Shown here in pieces: positions 6,483 through 13,972 of a DNA stretch of 14,316 nucleotides. Below the pieces are notes generated by a model, which saw only the letters and a program-made list of their open reading frames with translations, was not told where the DNA came from and ran no database searches. The translations under genes were made by a program, and so were the position numbers. Location of the stretch: positions 1 to 14,316 of the forward strand of contig OMQZ01000003.1 of assembly GCA_900313355.1 (NCBI GenBank), read 5' to 3'. The first letter of the stretch is position 1, and every line of letters starts with the position of its first letter. This DNA is from an uncultured Rhodospirillaceae bacterium (GTDB lineage Bacteria; Pseudomonadota; Alphaproteobacteria; RF32; CAG-239).

Positions 6483-9387
6483 TCTTGTCATCTCCTGAAG
6501 CCCATTCTTTTACTCGTGCCAGATGTTCATAATCTGAATATTTCGGCATATGTTTAGGATTCGGTCTTGCCAAATAGGGCGTTTTTTCATCATCAAAAGC
6601 ACGCAAGAGTTCGCTGATTTGTTTTTCTGTTTTTTCAACAAGCAAATCAACATCTTTTTCCTGCCCGACAACTTTCTCACCCATTCTCCAATAAGCCAAA
6701 CGACTGACTTCTTTTGCCGCCAGTTTAACCCCATTTGATTCGAACCCGCCGTTTTGTGCAATCATTGCCTCAACCACAAGTTGCGGTGCATACCCCGAGT
6801 TCATCTCAGCAAGGCTTGGCGCTCTTCCTGTTTTATAATCGATAATTTCATACGTTCCGTCTTTTCTCTCGTCCACACGATCAGCCCTTGCCTCTAAGAC
6901 AACATCGCCGGCCGGTACTTTTAGCGTAATTTTTCCCCAAACTTCGCAAACACTTTTGAAAATCTTGTCGCGCTGATCTTTTTCAATAGCACAAAACCAC
7001 TCTGCCGTTTTTTCAAATCTTGCCTTGAAAAAGGCCTTTTGTTTCGGCTCTAAGCGATATTTTTCAAATTGCCTGTTTCCGATATTCATTAAAAACTCAA
7101 ACGCATCTTTGATCTCAAAAGCTTTGTCATAAGTTTTCGTAAATTCTTCCAAACTGTCATGCACAATCGTCCCATAGTCTGTTTGCCCGACACCTTCGTC
7201 CAAATCTTTTAAAACAGGCAGTTTCAAAATATATTTAGCATATATTTCATACGGATCGGTCATCAGCGTTGCAATAGACGTAGCCGAAAACTTTCGCGGA
7301 CGCACCGGCAGCGGAGGTCTTGGCTCCGGAGGCTCGATTTTTTGCCTTTTATCCAGCTCCTGCAATTTTTGGGCCAATTTAACATAAAACAAATCTTCAA
7401 GCTCCAGATCTTCATAGCCGCAAGCTTTCATAACCGTTTCAAGCCTGAGCAAATAACGCGACGGTCCCATCGGCACACCGCCGACCCTCTCAGCCCGCGT
7501 CAAATAAACCTCAGGCGCACACATCAATGCACTTAAATCATCGGCTAAAACCCCGATAGCCCTTTCATCAGGAGGCAACCCGAAAGTCTTTTTCATTGAC
7601 CTTGACATAAACGGATCGGCTTTGTTTGCCTTCGGCCACACACCTTCGTTAAAAGAACCTGCGATAATCACATCAAAGCGATTAAACCTTGCCTCAATCG
7701 GACCTAAAATCTTAAGCCGCGGATGACCGCCATACGTTCGTCTGACGGTTTGAGTTGCCAAAAGTGCTGTAATAATGCCAGCATATTCTCTTGCCAAAAC
7801 CTCGCCGACAATTTCTGCCTTATCAATCAGTTTTCCCAAAAATGCCGCACACGCTCTGCCGTCATCACCTCGCCAAAGAACCTCTGCCCCTTCTTGTTCA
7901 TCGCTTTGCGAAAGTTTTTCGGCAAGCTTAAGATGTGCTTTAAGAAGCGCCTTAAATGAAACTTTTTCAGAACTGTAAAGCTCTTTGATTTCACAAAATG
8001 CCTCTTCAAGAAGTGTCGGCAAAACCTCATTTTCATCTGTTTCTTCTTTGCCGCTTTGCTTAAATTTCGGCTTTCTTCTTAAAAGTTCTTCCGACCTGAC
8101 TTTTTTTCTGAGCTCTTTAACATCGCTTCCCATGCGCACATACGGATTTTTCAAAAGTGCCGCCATGCTGTTTTGCGAAAAAGCCTCATCCAAAACATCT
8201 AAGATCTGCCTTAAATATATTCCGATAGGACATAAATGCAGAGGAATACCTGCAGAATCATCAATATCAATTCCGAAACATTTAAGCATATTTGAAACGG
8301 CTCTGGCCAAATTTCTGTCTGTTGTTACCAAAGCGGCCGTTTTTCCTTTTATCTCAAGTGTTTGCCTCATCACAAGCGCCACACTCATAGCTTCTTCAAA
8401 TTGGTTTTCTGCCGTAATTAAATGTAAATTTTCAAACGCTTTGTCTTTGTCCTCAAAAATTGACAGATTTCGCCACTTTAAGGTTGTTTCCGCCGGACGC
8501 ATCACTTCAGAAACAAGTTTTTCTCTCAAAACGTCTTGAGAACGGACAACATCAATAACGTCTTCGCGTTTTAACTCCAAGAGCTCAAGAATTTTCTTTT
8601 TCTCATATTGCGGATGTGTAGCCTCAACTTTTTCAAAATCCTCATCTGATAAAAACCGATCCAAACCATAAATAAAAACCTCACCGTTTTTCATATTTGC
8701 GACGGTTTTCACGATTTCTTTTAGTCCCTCAAACGCAAGACTGATACCCGCAGCCACAATTCGTTTGCTCGAATTTTTTTCACGCCAATTTTTAGCTTCA
8801 AGAGAAAGCAAGATGTTACGCCTCTTAACACCGTCAACGACACCTCTTTCATCTAATATTTCCGGCCAAAACTGCGTTACGATTTTCAAAAATTTCAAGG
8901 TTTCCTGCCAGTGCGCGGCATATTGCTCCGGAACAATATTATCCAAAGCATCGAAAGAAAGCGATTCGTTATAAACACCGTCAATCAATTTGCCCAAATC
9001 CGCAGCAAGCGAAAGGCTCTGTGCAAATGAAATATCTTTAATTCCATATGATTCATGCTTTGAAGCAATTAACCTTGCAAACAAAAACAGCCTTTCTTCG
9101 TTTGAAATAGCACTCGGCAAACTCGAAAGTAATTTGCTGTCGACATCAAAAAATATCTCATCTTCATCAACATCTTGAACCGGCACAATCTGCGGCAACA
9201 AAAACGGTTTTAAGCCGTTCGCGTTTAAAAAGGCTTGTTTTAATGACAGGCACGAACGCCTGTTTGGCATCAAAAACACCACATCACAAAGCTCTAAAGG
9301 ATTATTTTTATATTCCTCTAAAAAACGCTCGGCCAAAACCGAAACAAACGAACAACTCAGCGGAATATTATAAACCTTTGCGCCCAT
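6475..9387 (-). CDS. addB: Double-strand break repair nuclease subunit AddB
   Basis: This is the second subunit of the AddAB helicase-nuclease, 970 residues, close to the usual alphaproteobacterial length. The N-terminus contains FLMPNRRSCLSLKQAF where a Walker A would stand; this degenerate form without GKT is usual for alphaproteobacterial AddB, so ATP hydrolysis is expected from AddA. The C-terminal nuclease of the PD-(D/E)XK type shows D836 (ARADRVD), D850 and K852 (IIDYKTGRAP) with a downstream QLVVEA segment. The protein ends with a YSDYEHLARVKEW motif typical of the alphaproteobacterial family. The C-terminal nuclease lacks the cysteine cluster that binds iron-sulfur in Bacillus AddB. 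The ATG follows the rdgB stop codon with no gap, and a GAAGG ribosome binding site lies 7 nt upstream inside rdgB. Confidence 0.95.
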   Translation of the reverse strand: MGAKVYNIPLSCSFVSVLAERFLEEYKNNPLELCDVVFLMPNRRSCLSLKQAFLNANGLKPFLLPQIVPVQDVDEDEIFFDVDSKLLSSLPSAISNEERLFLFARLIASKHESYGIKDISFAQSLSLAADLGKLIDGVYNESLSFDALDNIVPEQYAAHWQETLKFLKIVTQFWPEILDERGVVDGVKRRNILLSLEAKNWREKNSSKRIVAAGISLAFEGLKEIVKTVANMKNGEVFIYGLDRFLSDEDFEKVEATHPQYEKKKILELLELKREDVIDVVRSQDVLREKLVSEVMRPAETTLKWRNLSIFEDKDKAFENLHLITAENQFEEAMSVALVMRQTLEIKGKTAALVTTDRNLARAVSNMLKCFGIDIDDSAGIPLHLCPIGIYLRQILDVLDEAFSQNSMAALLKNPYVRMGSDVKELRKKVRSEELLRRKPKFKQSGKEETDENEVLPTLLEEAFCEIKELYSSEKVSFKALLKAHLKLAEKLSQSDEQEGAEVLWRGDDGRACAAFLGKLIDKAEIVGEVLAREYAGIITALLATQTVRRTYGGHPRLKILGPIEARFNRFDVIIAGSFNEGVWPKANKADPFMSRSMKKTFGLPPDERAIGVLADDLSALMCAPEVYLTRAERVGGVPMGPSRYLLRLETVMKACGYEDLELEDLFYVKLAQKLQELDKRQKIEPPEPRPPLPVRPRKFSATSIATLMTDPYEIYAKYILKLPVLKDLDEGVGQTDYGTIVHDSLEEFTKTYDKAFEIKDAFEFLMNIGNRQFEKYRLEPKQKAFFKARFEKTAEWFCAIEKDQRDKIFKSVCEVWGKITLKVPAGDVVLEARADRVDERKDGTYEIIDYKTGRAPSLAEMNSGYAPQLVVEAMIAQNGGFESNGVKLAAKEVSRLAYWRMGEKVVGQEKDVDLLVEKTEKQISELLRAFDDEKTPYLARPNPKHMPKYSDYEHLARVKEWASGDDKNE
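6492..6497 (-). promoter_or_regulatory. Ribosome binding site deciding the addA start
   Basis: The minus strand reads CAGGAG immediately before an ATG at 6489-6491 and 9 nt before a second in-frame ATG at 6480-6482. Zero spacing is not workable for initiation, so the second ATG is the better start. The site lies within the 3' end of addB. Confidence 0.7.
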
Positions 9388-9978
9388 CTATAAACCTTCT
9401 TTTTTCAAAAAAGCCTCAAATTTTTGCAAAGCGCGCCCTCTGTGCGAAATCTTATTTTTAACCTCACTGCCGAGCTCGGCAAAAGTCTTATCATATCCTT
9501 GCGGCACAAAAACGGGATCAAAACCGAACCCTCCGTTTCCTTTTGCCTCTTTTGCAATTGTTCCGTCAACTCTTCCTTCAAAAGCTTTATATGAGCCGTC
9601 CTCATAGCCTAAAACAATCACACACGAAAAATGGGCCTTTCTGTCATCTTTTCCGGTTTCCTTGATTTCTTTTAACAGCATTTCCATCGCTTTGTTAAAA
9701 TCTCTGTTTGGCGCATATCTTGCCGAATAGACCCCCGGTCTGCCGTCCAAAACATCAACACAAAGTCCTGAATCATCTGCAAGACACGGAACTTTTTTAA
9801 GTTTCGCAATTGTCAAAGCCTTAAGCGCGGCATTCTCCTCAAAAGTCACCCCTGTTTCCTCAACATCGGGCAATTCCATATCATCAGCAGTTAAAACCCT
9901 GATCCCGAGTGGCGATAAAATTTGTTTTATCTCAACAATCTTACCCTTATTGTGGCTTGCAAAAATAATCTCTTTCAT
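9388..9978 (-). CDS. rdgB: XTP/dITP diphosphatase (RdgB/HAM1 family)
   Basis: This cytoplasmic nucleotide-pool sanitising enzyme hydrolyses XTP, dITP and ITP to monophosphate and pyrophosphate, keeping deaminated purines out of DNA and RNA. The product has 196 residues, the usual size. Family motifs are complete: ASHNKGKIVEI (7-17), FEENAALKA (46-54), ADDSGL (67-72, with D69 as the likely general base), GRPGVYSARYA, GFGFDPVF and KISHRGRAL near the C-terminus. The ATG lies 3 bp after the rph stop, and AGAGGT 6 nt before it serves as ribosome binding site. Pairing with rph is common in bacteria. Loss of RdgB makes cells depend on recombination repair in E. coli, so a place before addBA is functionally plausible, though that link is inference. 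Confidence 0.96.
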   Translation of the reverse strand: MKEIIFASHNKGKIVEIKQILSPLGIRVLTADDMELPDVEETGVTFEENAALKALTIAKLKKVPCLADDSGLCVDVLDGRPGVYSARYAPNRDFNKAMEMLLKEIKETGKDDRKAHFSCVIVLGYEDGSYKAFEGRVDGTIAKEAKGNGGFGFDPVFVPQGYDKTFAELGSEVKNKISHRGRALQKFEAFLKKEGL

Positions 9979-9981
9979 TTT

Positions 9982-10692
9982 CTAACCTCTGATCACGTTT
10001 TTTTGCTTTTCAATCAATTCTGAAACGCCTTTTTTTGCAAGCCCTAACAAATCTAAAAACGATTCTTCATCAAAGGGCTCACCTTCTGCCGTTCCCTGAA
10101 TTTCAACGATTCTTCCGCTTTGAGTTATCACAAAATTTGAATCTGTATCAGCCGAGCTGTCTTCCTCATAATCCAAATCAAGCAATTTTTCTTTGCCGAC
10201 AATACCGCACGAAACAGCCGCCACAAACTCTTTAATCGGCATTTTTTTAATAAGAGTGCTTGAAACCATTTTTTCACAAGCCAAATAAAGCGCCACAAAC
10301 GCACCCGTAATTGAGGCTGTCCGCGTCCCCCCGTCAGCCTGCAAAACCGAACAGTCAACAACGATTTGAAAACCTTTCAGCTCTTCCAAATTTGTCACCG
10401 CGCGAAGCGATCTGCCGATTAAACGCTTAATTTCATGTGTCCTGCCCGAGCTTAAAGTTTTATCCGGCGCCACGCGACTCAAAGTCGAACGCGGCAACAT
10501 CAAATATTCTGCCGTTATCCAACCTTTTTCTGAATTTTTAAGCCAATCCGGAACATGCGCATCAACGCTTGCCGTACACAAAACATGCGTGTTTCCGCAT
10601 TTAATCAAACATGACCCTTCAGCGTATTCGTTCACATTTTTTACAATTTCAACTTTTCGTAAAGCATCATTTGCTCTCAATCTTTTAGACAT
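9982..10692 (-). CDS. rph: Ribonuclease PH
   Basis: RNase PH is a phosphate-dependent 3'-5' exoribonuclease that trims tRNA precursors, releasing nucleoside diphosphates, and acts as a hexameric ring. The product has 236 residues, the normal size. Visible motifs are SGRTHEIKRLIGRSLRA (R84), QADGGTRTASITGA (R124; these arginines match the phosphate-site positions of E. coli RNase PH), DLDYEEDSSADTDSNFV (metal-site acidic region) and IQGTAEGEPF. The residue before VLQADGG is Ser (DCSV) where many homologues have Asp. Its start overlaps the end of aroK by 16 bp, with AAGGA 6 nt before the ATG, so translation is probably coupled. Confidence 0.96.
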   Translation of the reverse strand: MSKRLRANDALRKVEIVKNVNEYAEGSCLIKCGNTHVLCTASVDAHVPDWLKNSEKGWITAEYLMLPRSTLSRVAPDKTLSSGRTHEIKRLIGRSLRAVTNLEELKGFQIVVDCSVLQADGGTRTASITGAFVALYLACEKMVSSTLIKKMPIKEFVAAVSCGIVGKEKLLDLDYEEDSSADTDSNFVITQSGRIVEIQGTAEGEPFDEESFLDLLGLAKKGVSELIEKQKNVIRG

Positions 10693-11234
10693 CCTGTTTC
10701 CTTCTCAAAATAATCATCTAAAGCTTTTAAAACCCGATTAACGGTGTGTTCCACACGCTCATCTTTTGTCTCGACGACAATATCTGCCTGTTCATAATAA
10801 GGATATTCTTCCCTGATATATTTTTCGAGTTTTTCCTTTAATCCCGATTCGTCGCCCTGCAAAAAAGGTCTTTGTTTGCGTCCGCTTGTTCGATGATAAA
10901 GGGTGTTTAAATCTGCCTTAAGCCAAATCGTCAAAGCGTGCTCCTTTGCCAAATCTCTTGTTGATTGTGCCACAAACGAGCCACCGCCCGAAGCCAGAAC
11001 GCAAGGCATTCCGCAAAGCAATCTTTTCATCACTCTCATTTCGCCGGCGCGATATTCTTCCTGACCGAAACACTTAAAAACGTCAATCAGCGAAAGTCCT
11101 GAGGCTTTTTCTATTTCTCTGTCTCCGTCCACAAACGGCAGATTGAGCTTTTGTGCCAATCTTTTGCCGACACTTGTCTTGCCGCTTCCCATTAAACCGA
11201 CAAGCAAAATTATTTTATTTATATTTTTTCTCAT
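10677..11234 (-). CDS. aroK: Shikimate kinase
   Basis: This enzyme phosphorylates shikimate to shikimate 3-phosphate with ATP, in the pathway to chorismate and the aromatic amino acids. The product has 185 residues. It shows the P-loop GLMGSGKT (13-20), the shikimate/Mg-binding DGDREIE (D36, D38), the arginine R62 in EEYRAGE, the glycine loop ASGGGSF (81-87) and the lid with RKQRPFL (119-125). In many Alphaproteobacteria aroK is followed by aroB and lies divergent to xerD; here the divergent xerD is kept but aroB is absent and rph follows instead. It is the first gene of the minus-strand chain. The ribosome binding site is weak (GAAG, 9 nt before the ATG). Confidence 0.95.
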   Translation of the reverse strand: MRKNINKIILLVGLMGSGKTSVGKRLAQKLNLPFVDGDREIEKASGLSLIDVFKCFGQEEYRAGEMRVMKRLLCGMPCVLASGGGSFVAQSTRDLAKEHALTIWLKADLNTLYHRTSGRKQRPFLQGDESGLKEKLEKYIREEYPYYEQADIVVETKDERVEHTVNRVLKALDDYFEKETGCLKD

Positions 11235-11252
11235 TTTTTAACGCTTCTTTTA

Positions 11253-11280
11253 ATAAAATTATGTTATATCATACTTTCAA
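11253..11280 (-). promoter_or_regulatory. Possible promoter for the aroK-rph-rdgB-addB-addA chain
   Basis: On the minus strand TTGAAA (11275-11280) is followed after 16 bp by TTTTAT (11253-11258), 18 bp before the aroK start codon. The -35 matches the consensus in five of six positions and the -10 in four. The whole 85-bp divergent gap (11235-11319) is AT-rich and must also hold the promoter for the plus-strand chain. A TATCAT box at 11267-11272 could be its -10, but I see no good -35 for it. Confidence 0.3.
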
Positions 11281-11319
11281 TAAACACACATATCAACATT
11301 TTTTAAAAGGTATTCTACC

Positions 11320-11457
11320 ATGAAACCCAAAAACTCCAAACTGTTCATATATATCATTCTTTTTGTTTTGCTCGGCGCAATTGCTTTTTTGAGCTTACAC
11401 AACATCACCCCCTTATCTGAGCGCATTGAAAAAGACGTAACCGTAAACATTCACTAA
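11320..11457 (+). CDS. Small single-span membrane protein upstream of xerD
   Basis: This ORF encodes 45 residues. It starts with ATG at 11320, 9 nt after an AAAAGG ribosome binding site, and ends with TAA at 11455-11457. The product has a basic start (MKPKNSK), a hydrophobic segment over about residues 8-26 (LFIYIILFVLLGAIAFLSL) and a short polar tail NITPLSERIEKDVTVNIH. It would sit in the inner membrane with its tail outside the cytoplasm. The xerD start codon lies 4 bp after its stop, so the two are probably co-transcribed and perhaps translationally coupled. I do not recognise a named family. Short hydrophobic ORFs with an IxxP...EK-like tail before xerD occur in Alphaproteobacteria as I recall them, but I could not test this here. 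Confidence 0.6.
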   Translation: MKPKNSKLFIYIILFVLLGAIAFLSLHNITPLSERIEKDVTVNIH

Positions 11458-11461
11458 AATC

Positions 11462-12379
11462 ATGCAAAGCACTCTTGAATTGTTTTTAAGTATGATGTCT
11501 GCCGAAAAAGGCTCTTCGCAAAACACGCTCAATGCATACCGATCTGATCTTGAGCAATTTTTGTCTTTTAAAAACAAGGCTCCCGAAAACATCACTGCAA
11601 CATCTGTTTCAGACTTTATTCAAAACTTGAGTTCCAAAGGCTTTGCCGTCAAAACCCTGAACCGAAAACTTTCCGCCATCAGGGATTTTTGCAAATTTTT
11701 GGTTGAAGAAAAAATTTTAAGCGAGAACCCTTTACCTGACATTACATCACCGAAATCCGAAAAATCCCTGCCGAAATTTATGACACCGGATCAGGTTCAA
11801 ACGCTCTACGAAAAAGCCCTTTCGCACAACAACAAAACATTCAAACGTGCCGGCGCTATCATTGAACTTATGTTTTCAAGCGGCTTACGCGTTTCCGAAG
11901 CCGTCAGCCTTCCGTTGTCTGCCATAAACCATAACAAAAAACAGATTATTGTTAAAGGAAAAGGCTCAAAAGAGCGTATTGTTTTTATTGATGAAAAAAC
12001 AAACCGTGTCTTGTTTGATTATATCAACAACGTTCGCCAAACATTTTTGAAAAATAAAAAACCGTCTTTATTTTTATTTCCGTCAAAAACAGCCGCCGAC
12101 GGTCACTTAACACGCGATTCTTTTTTCAAAACGCTAAAATTACTTGCCATAGAATGCGGTATCTCGCCTTCATTGATTTCACCCCACGTTTTGCGCCACT
12201 CGTTTGCCACAAACCTCATCAATCATGATGTTGACTTACGCTCCGTACAAAAAATGCTCGGACACGAAAACATTTCCACAACCGAAATCTACACCCACGT
12301 CAGCGCACAAAAAATCATCGATTCCGTTTTAGAAAAACACCCCTTGAAAGATTTTGAAATTCGTGAGGTTAAAAAATGA
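11462..12379 (+). CDS. xerD: Tyrosine recombinase XerD
   Basis: This site-specific recombinase acts with XerC at the chromosomal dif site to resolve dimers, under FtsK control at the septum. The product has 305 residues. The N-terminal SAM-like DNA-binding domain spans about 1-90 (SAEKGSSQNTLNAYRSDL), and the catalytic domain carries R143 (SSGLRVSEA), K167 (GKGSKER), H242-x-x-R245 (HVLRHSFAT), H268 (LGHENISTT) and nucleophile Y277 (EIYTHV). The C-terminal LEKHPL stretch and the position divergent to aroK favour XerD over XerC, though the two are hard to separate by sequence alone. It is not flanked by phage or integron features, so it is the household enzyme. Its stop codon overlaps the next start (ATGA). 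Confidence 0.9.
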   Translation: MQSTLELFLSMMSAEKGSSQNTLNAYRSDLEQFLSFKNKAPENITATSVSDFIQNLSSKGFAVKTLNRKLSAIRDFCKFLVEEKILSENPLPDITSPKSEKSLPKFMTPDQVQTLYEKALSHNNKTFKRAGAIIELMFSSGLRVSEAVSLPLSAINHNKKQIIVKGKGSKERIVFIDEKTNRVLFDYINNVRQTFLKNKKPSLFLFPSKTAADGHLTRDSFFKTLKLLAIECGISPSLISPHVLRHSFATNLINHDVDLRSVQKMLGHENISTTEIYTHVSAQKIIDSVLEKHPLKDFEIREVKK

Positions 12380-12912
12380 AAAAAACAAAAGACATCTTAA
12401 ATCACGAACCCTCTACGCAAGGTCTTTCTCTTTTCTCGAAAAACATTGAGCCGATGATTAAAAAGCTGCTCGGACAAAACGGCTTGTTAAACATTGATAT
12501 CATCAAAAATTGGACAAGCATCGTTGGTGAAGAATTAGCCGCACACACCCTTGTTCAAAAAATTGAATTTGAAAAAGACAAACGCACCGACGGAACACTT
12601 TATCTCATGACAAGTTCCGGTGCTTATGCTCTTGAAATACAGCACAAAACAAACATTATTATCGAAAAAATAAACACATATTTCGGCTATCAGGCAATCA
12701 AAAAAATCAAAATTATCCAAAACCAGACTGATGTTTTTGAAAAGAGCGAAAACAAAACGAATATTGCGGATATTGATAAGAAAAAGCTTGTCAGCGAAGC
12801 TGAACAAAACTATATTGACAGCATAACACAAGACATAAAAGACGAGCAATTAAAAGCCCGGCTTGTTGCTCTTGCACAAACGATGCTCATCTCTCAAAAA
12901 AAGGAGAATTAA
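12376..12912 (+). CDS. DUF721/DciA-family protein (probable replicative helicase loader)
   Basis: The product has 178 residues. Its N-terminal half shows the DUF721 pattern: NWTSIVGEELAAHT (45-58), a beta strand with GTLYLMTSSGAYALEIQH, and GYQAIKKIKI. The C-terminal part is lysine- and glutamate-rich, with a final amphipathic helix (LKARLVALAQTML). DciA proteins bind DnaB and help load it in bacteria without DnaC or DnaI; the function here is inferred from the domain only. The gene overlaps xerD by 4 bp (ATGA) and is followed by a DsbA-like gene, a pairing common in Alphaproteobacteria. In that group smc often comes next, but here atpI does. Confidence 0.8.
   Translation: MKKTKDILNHEPSTQGLSLFSKNIEPMIKKLLGQNGLLNIDIIKNWTSIVGEELAAHTLVQKIEFEKDKRTDGTLYLMTSSGAYALEIQHKTNIIIEKINTYFGYQAIKKIKIIQNQTDVFEKSENKTNIADIDKKKLVSEAEQNYIDSITQDIKDEQLKARLVALAQTMLISQKKEN
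12901..12906 (+). promoter_or_regulatory. Ribosome binding site for a TTG start
   Basis: A full AAGGAG lies 8 nt before the TTG at 12915. A strong site at good spacing supports this non-ATG start; the first in-frame Met codon lies far into the protein, beyond the CxxC motif. The site overlaps the last codons of the DUF721 gene. Confidence 0.75.
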
Positions 12913-12914
12913 TT

Positions 12915-13682
12915 TTGGAAAAGTGGATACACCTCATAAGCTCAATTGTGACCACACTCGTCATTTACGTCTTTGCGGCTTATACCTATCTTTCATATAA
13001 AGGCTTCGTTTATCAAAACGGAACTTTTGAACTTATCTCGAACGCCAATGCCGGCCTGCTTGATTTTTCTTTTTCAGATGATGAAAAAGAAGAAAAACCA
13101 CAAAAAGTTATCTTAGCAAAAGACATTGCCTTAAATTTTCCGCAAACGGTTATTGCCGGCGATGAAACGGCTCCGCTGACAATATACGAATTTTCATCGC
13201 TTGGTTGTACACACTGCGCCGATTTCCACTTAAACGGTTTGCCAAAGCTTGAAAAAAACTATCTTTCTCAAAACAAAGTCCGCATTGTTTTTATCCATTT
13301 TCCGCTCGACAAACGCTCAATGCTTGCGGCGATGCTTTCAGAGTGTGTCGGTCCTGAAAAGAAGGCAGATTTCTTAAATCTTGTTTTTTCAAAACAGCGC
13401 GAATGGGTTCTCTCAAACGAAGTTGAAAAACACCTTATCAATTATGCTGTTATGAGCGGAATGGAATTGGGCGCAGCAAAAGGCTGCCTTAAAAACGAAG
13501 ATTTAGCCAAAGAAATTTTATACACGCGCCAAGAAGCGATTGACAAACTCAAAATCGAAGGAACACCTGCGTTTTTAGTTTCAAACGAAAGCCAAAACGA
13601 AATTCTCTACGGCATTTCAAGTATGCATAATTTCAAGGCTTATCTTGATGAGCGCCTTGAACAAAAGGAAGCTAAAAATTAG
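12915..13682 (+). CDS. Membrane-anchored DsbA-like thiol-disulfide protein
   Basis: The product has 255 residues and starts at TTG. A hydrophobic segment (about 6-27) acts as signal anchor, followed by an acidic linker (about 50-63) and a thioredoxin-fold domain with an inserted helical region. The active site is CTHC (C98, C101) in FSSLGCTHCADF, and the cis-proline is P218 in GTPAFLV. Two further cysteines, C144 and C191, lie in the helical insertion and may form a second, structural disulfide. It should act in the periplasm, oxidising or isomerising disulfides with a DsbB/DsbD-like partner that is not in this window. It starts 2 bp after the DUF721 gene and ends directly against atpI. Family is clear; whether it oxidises or reduces is not. 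Confidence 0.88.
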   Translation: MEKWIHLISSIVTTLVIYVFAAYTYLSYKGFVYQNGTFELISNANAGLLDFSFSDDEKEEKPQKVILAKDIALNFPQTVIAGDETAPLTIYEFSSLGCTHCADFHLNGLPKLEKNYLSQNKVRIVFIHFPLDKRSMLAAMLSECVGPEKKADFLNLVFSKQREWVLSNEVEKHLINYAVMSGMELGAAKGCLKNEDLAKEILYTRQEAIDKLKIEGTPAFLVSNESQNEILYGISSMHNFKAYLDERLEQKEAKN

Positions 13683-13970
13683 ATGAAAAAGCCAAAAGAC
13701 ATCTCAAATCTCGATGAAAAAATCGACGCATTTAAGCGAAAAGAAAATGCGCGAAACAAAAAAGCGACCGAGCCGTCTTCCGCTCACAGTGCCGCAAAAG
13801 GTTTTCAGATGAGCATCGAGCTGTTGTCAGCGGTTTTCATCGGCTTTTGCCTCGGTTATTTTTTAGATTCCAGCTTTCAAACAAAGCCTTTGTTTTTAAC
13901 TGTTCTGACGATTTTAGGCGGTTTTGCGGGTGTTTTGAACATTTATAAATCAGCCAAGGGAGAAAACTAA
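13683..13970 (+). CDS. atpI: ATP synthase accessory protein AtpI
   Basis: The product has 95 residues: a charged N-terminus (1-40) and two membrane segments (about 44-60 and 69-87) with the family pattern SIELLSAVFIGFCLGYFLD and GGFAGVLNIYK. AtpI helps assembly or stability of the F0 c-ring and may aid Mg2+ supply; it is usually not essential. It begins at the base after the upstream stop codon and ends 2 bp before atpB, the usual first position in alphaproteobacterial F0 operons. Confidence 0.92.
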   Translation: MKKPKDISNLDEKIDAFKRKENARNKKATEPSSAHSAAKGFQMSIELLSAVFIGFCLGYFLDSSFQTKPLFLTVLTILGGFAGVLNIYKSAKGEN

Positions 13971-13972
13971 AG

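Noticed and set aside
7985..8539. A 184-codon open frame on the plus strand within addB
   Set aside because: It lies fully antisense to the well-supported addB, its product is a low-complexity Ser/Leu/Phe string with no recognisable motif, and no ribosome binding site context makes it likely.
9396..9415. A-rich/T-rich inverted repeat at the rdgB end as a terminator
   Set aside because: The stem is almost only A-T pairs within the coding end of rdgB, and addB starts directly after the rdgB stop, so termination there is unlikely.
11413..11595. A 60-codon minus-strand frame across the xerD start
   Set aside because: It overlaps both the small membrane ORF and xerD antisense, and its product has no recognisable feature.
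11462..12379. The tyrosine recombinase as a mobile-element integrase
   Set aside because: Length, the LEKHPL C-terminus and the household neighbours (aroK, DUF721, atp genes) fit XerD; no tRNA, direct repeats or phage genes flank it.
12535..12849. A 104-codon minus-strand frame opposite the DUF721 gene
   Set aside because: It is Phe/Val/Cys-rich as expected from the complement of Lys/Glu-rich coding sequence, and the plus-strand gene is supported by domain pattern and operon spacing.
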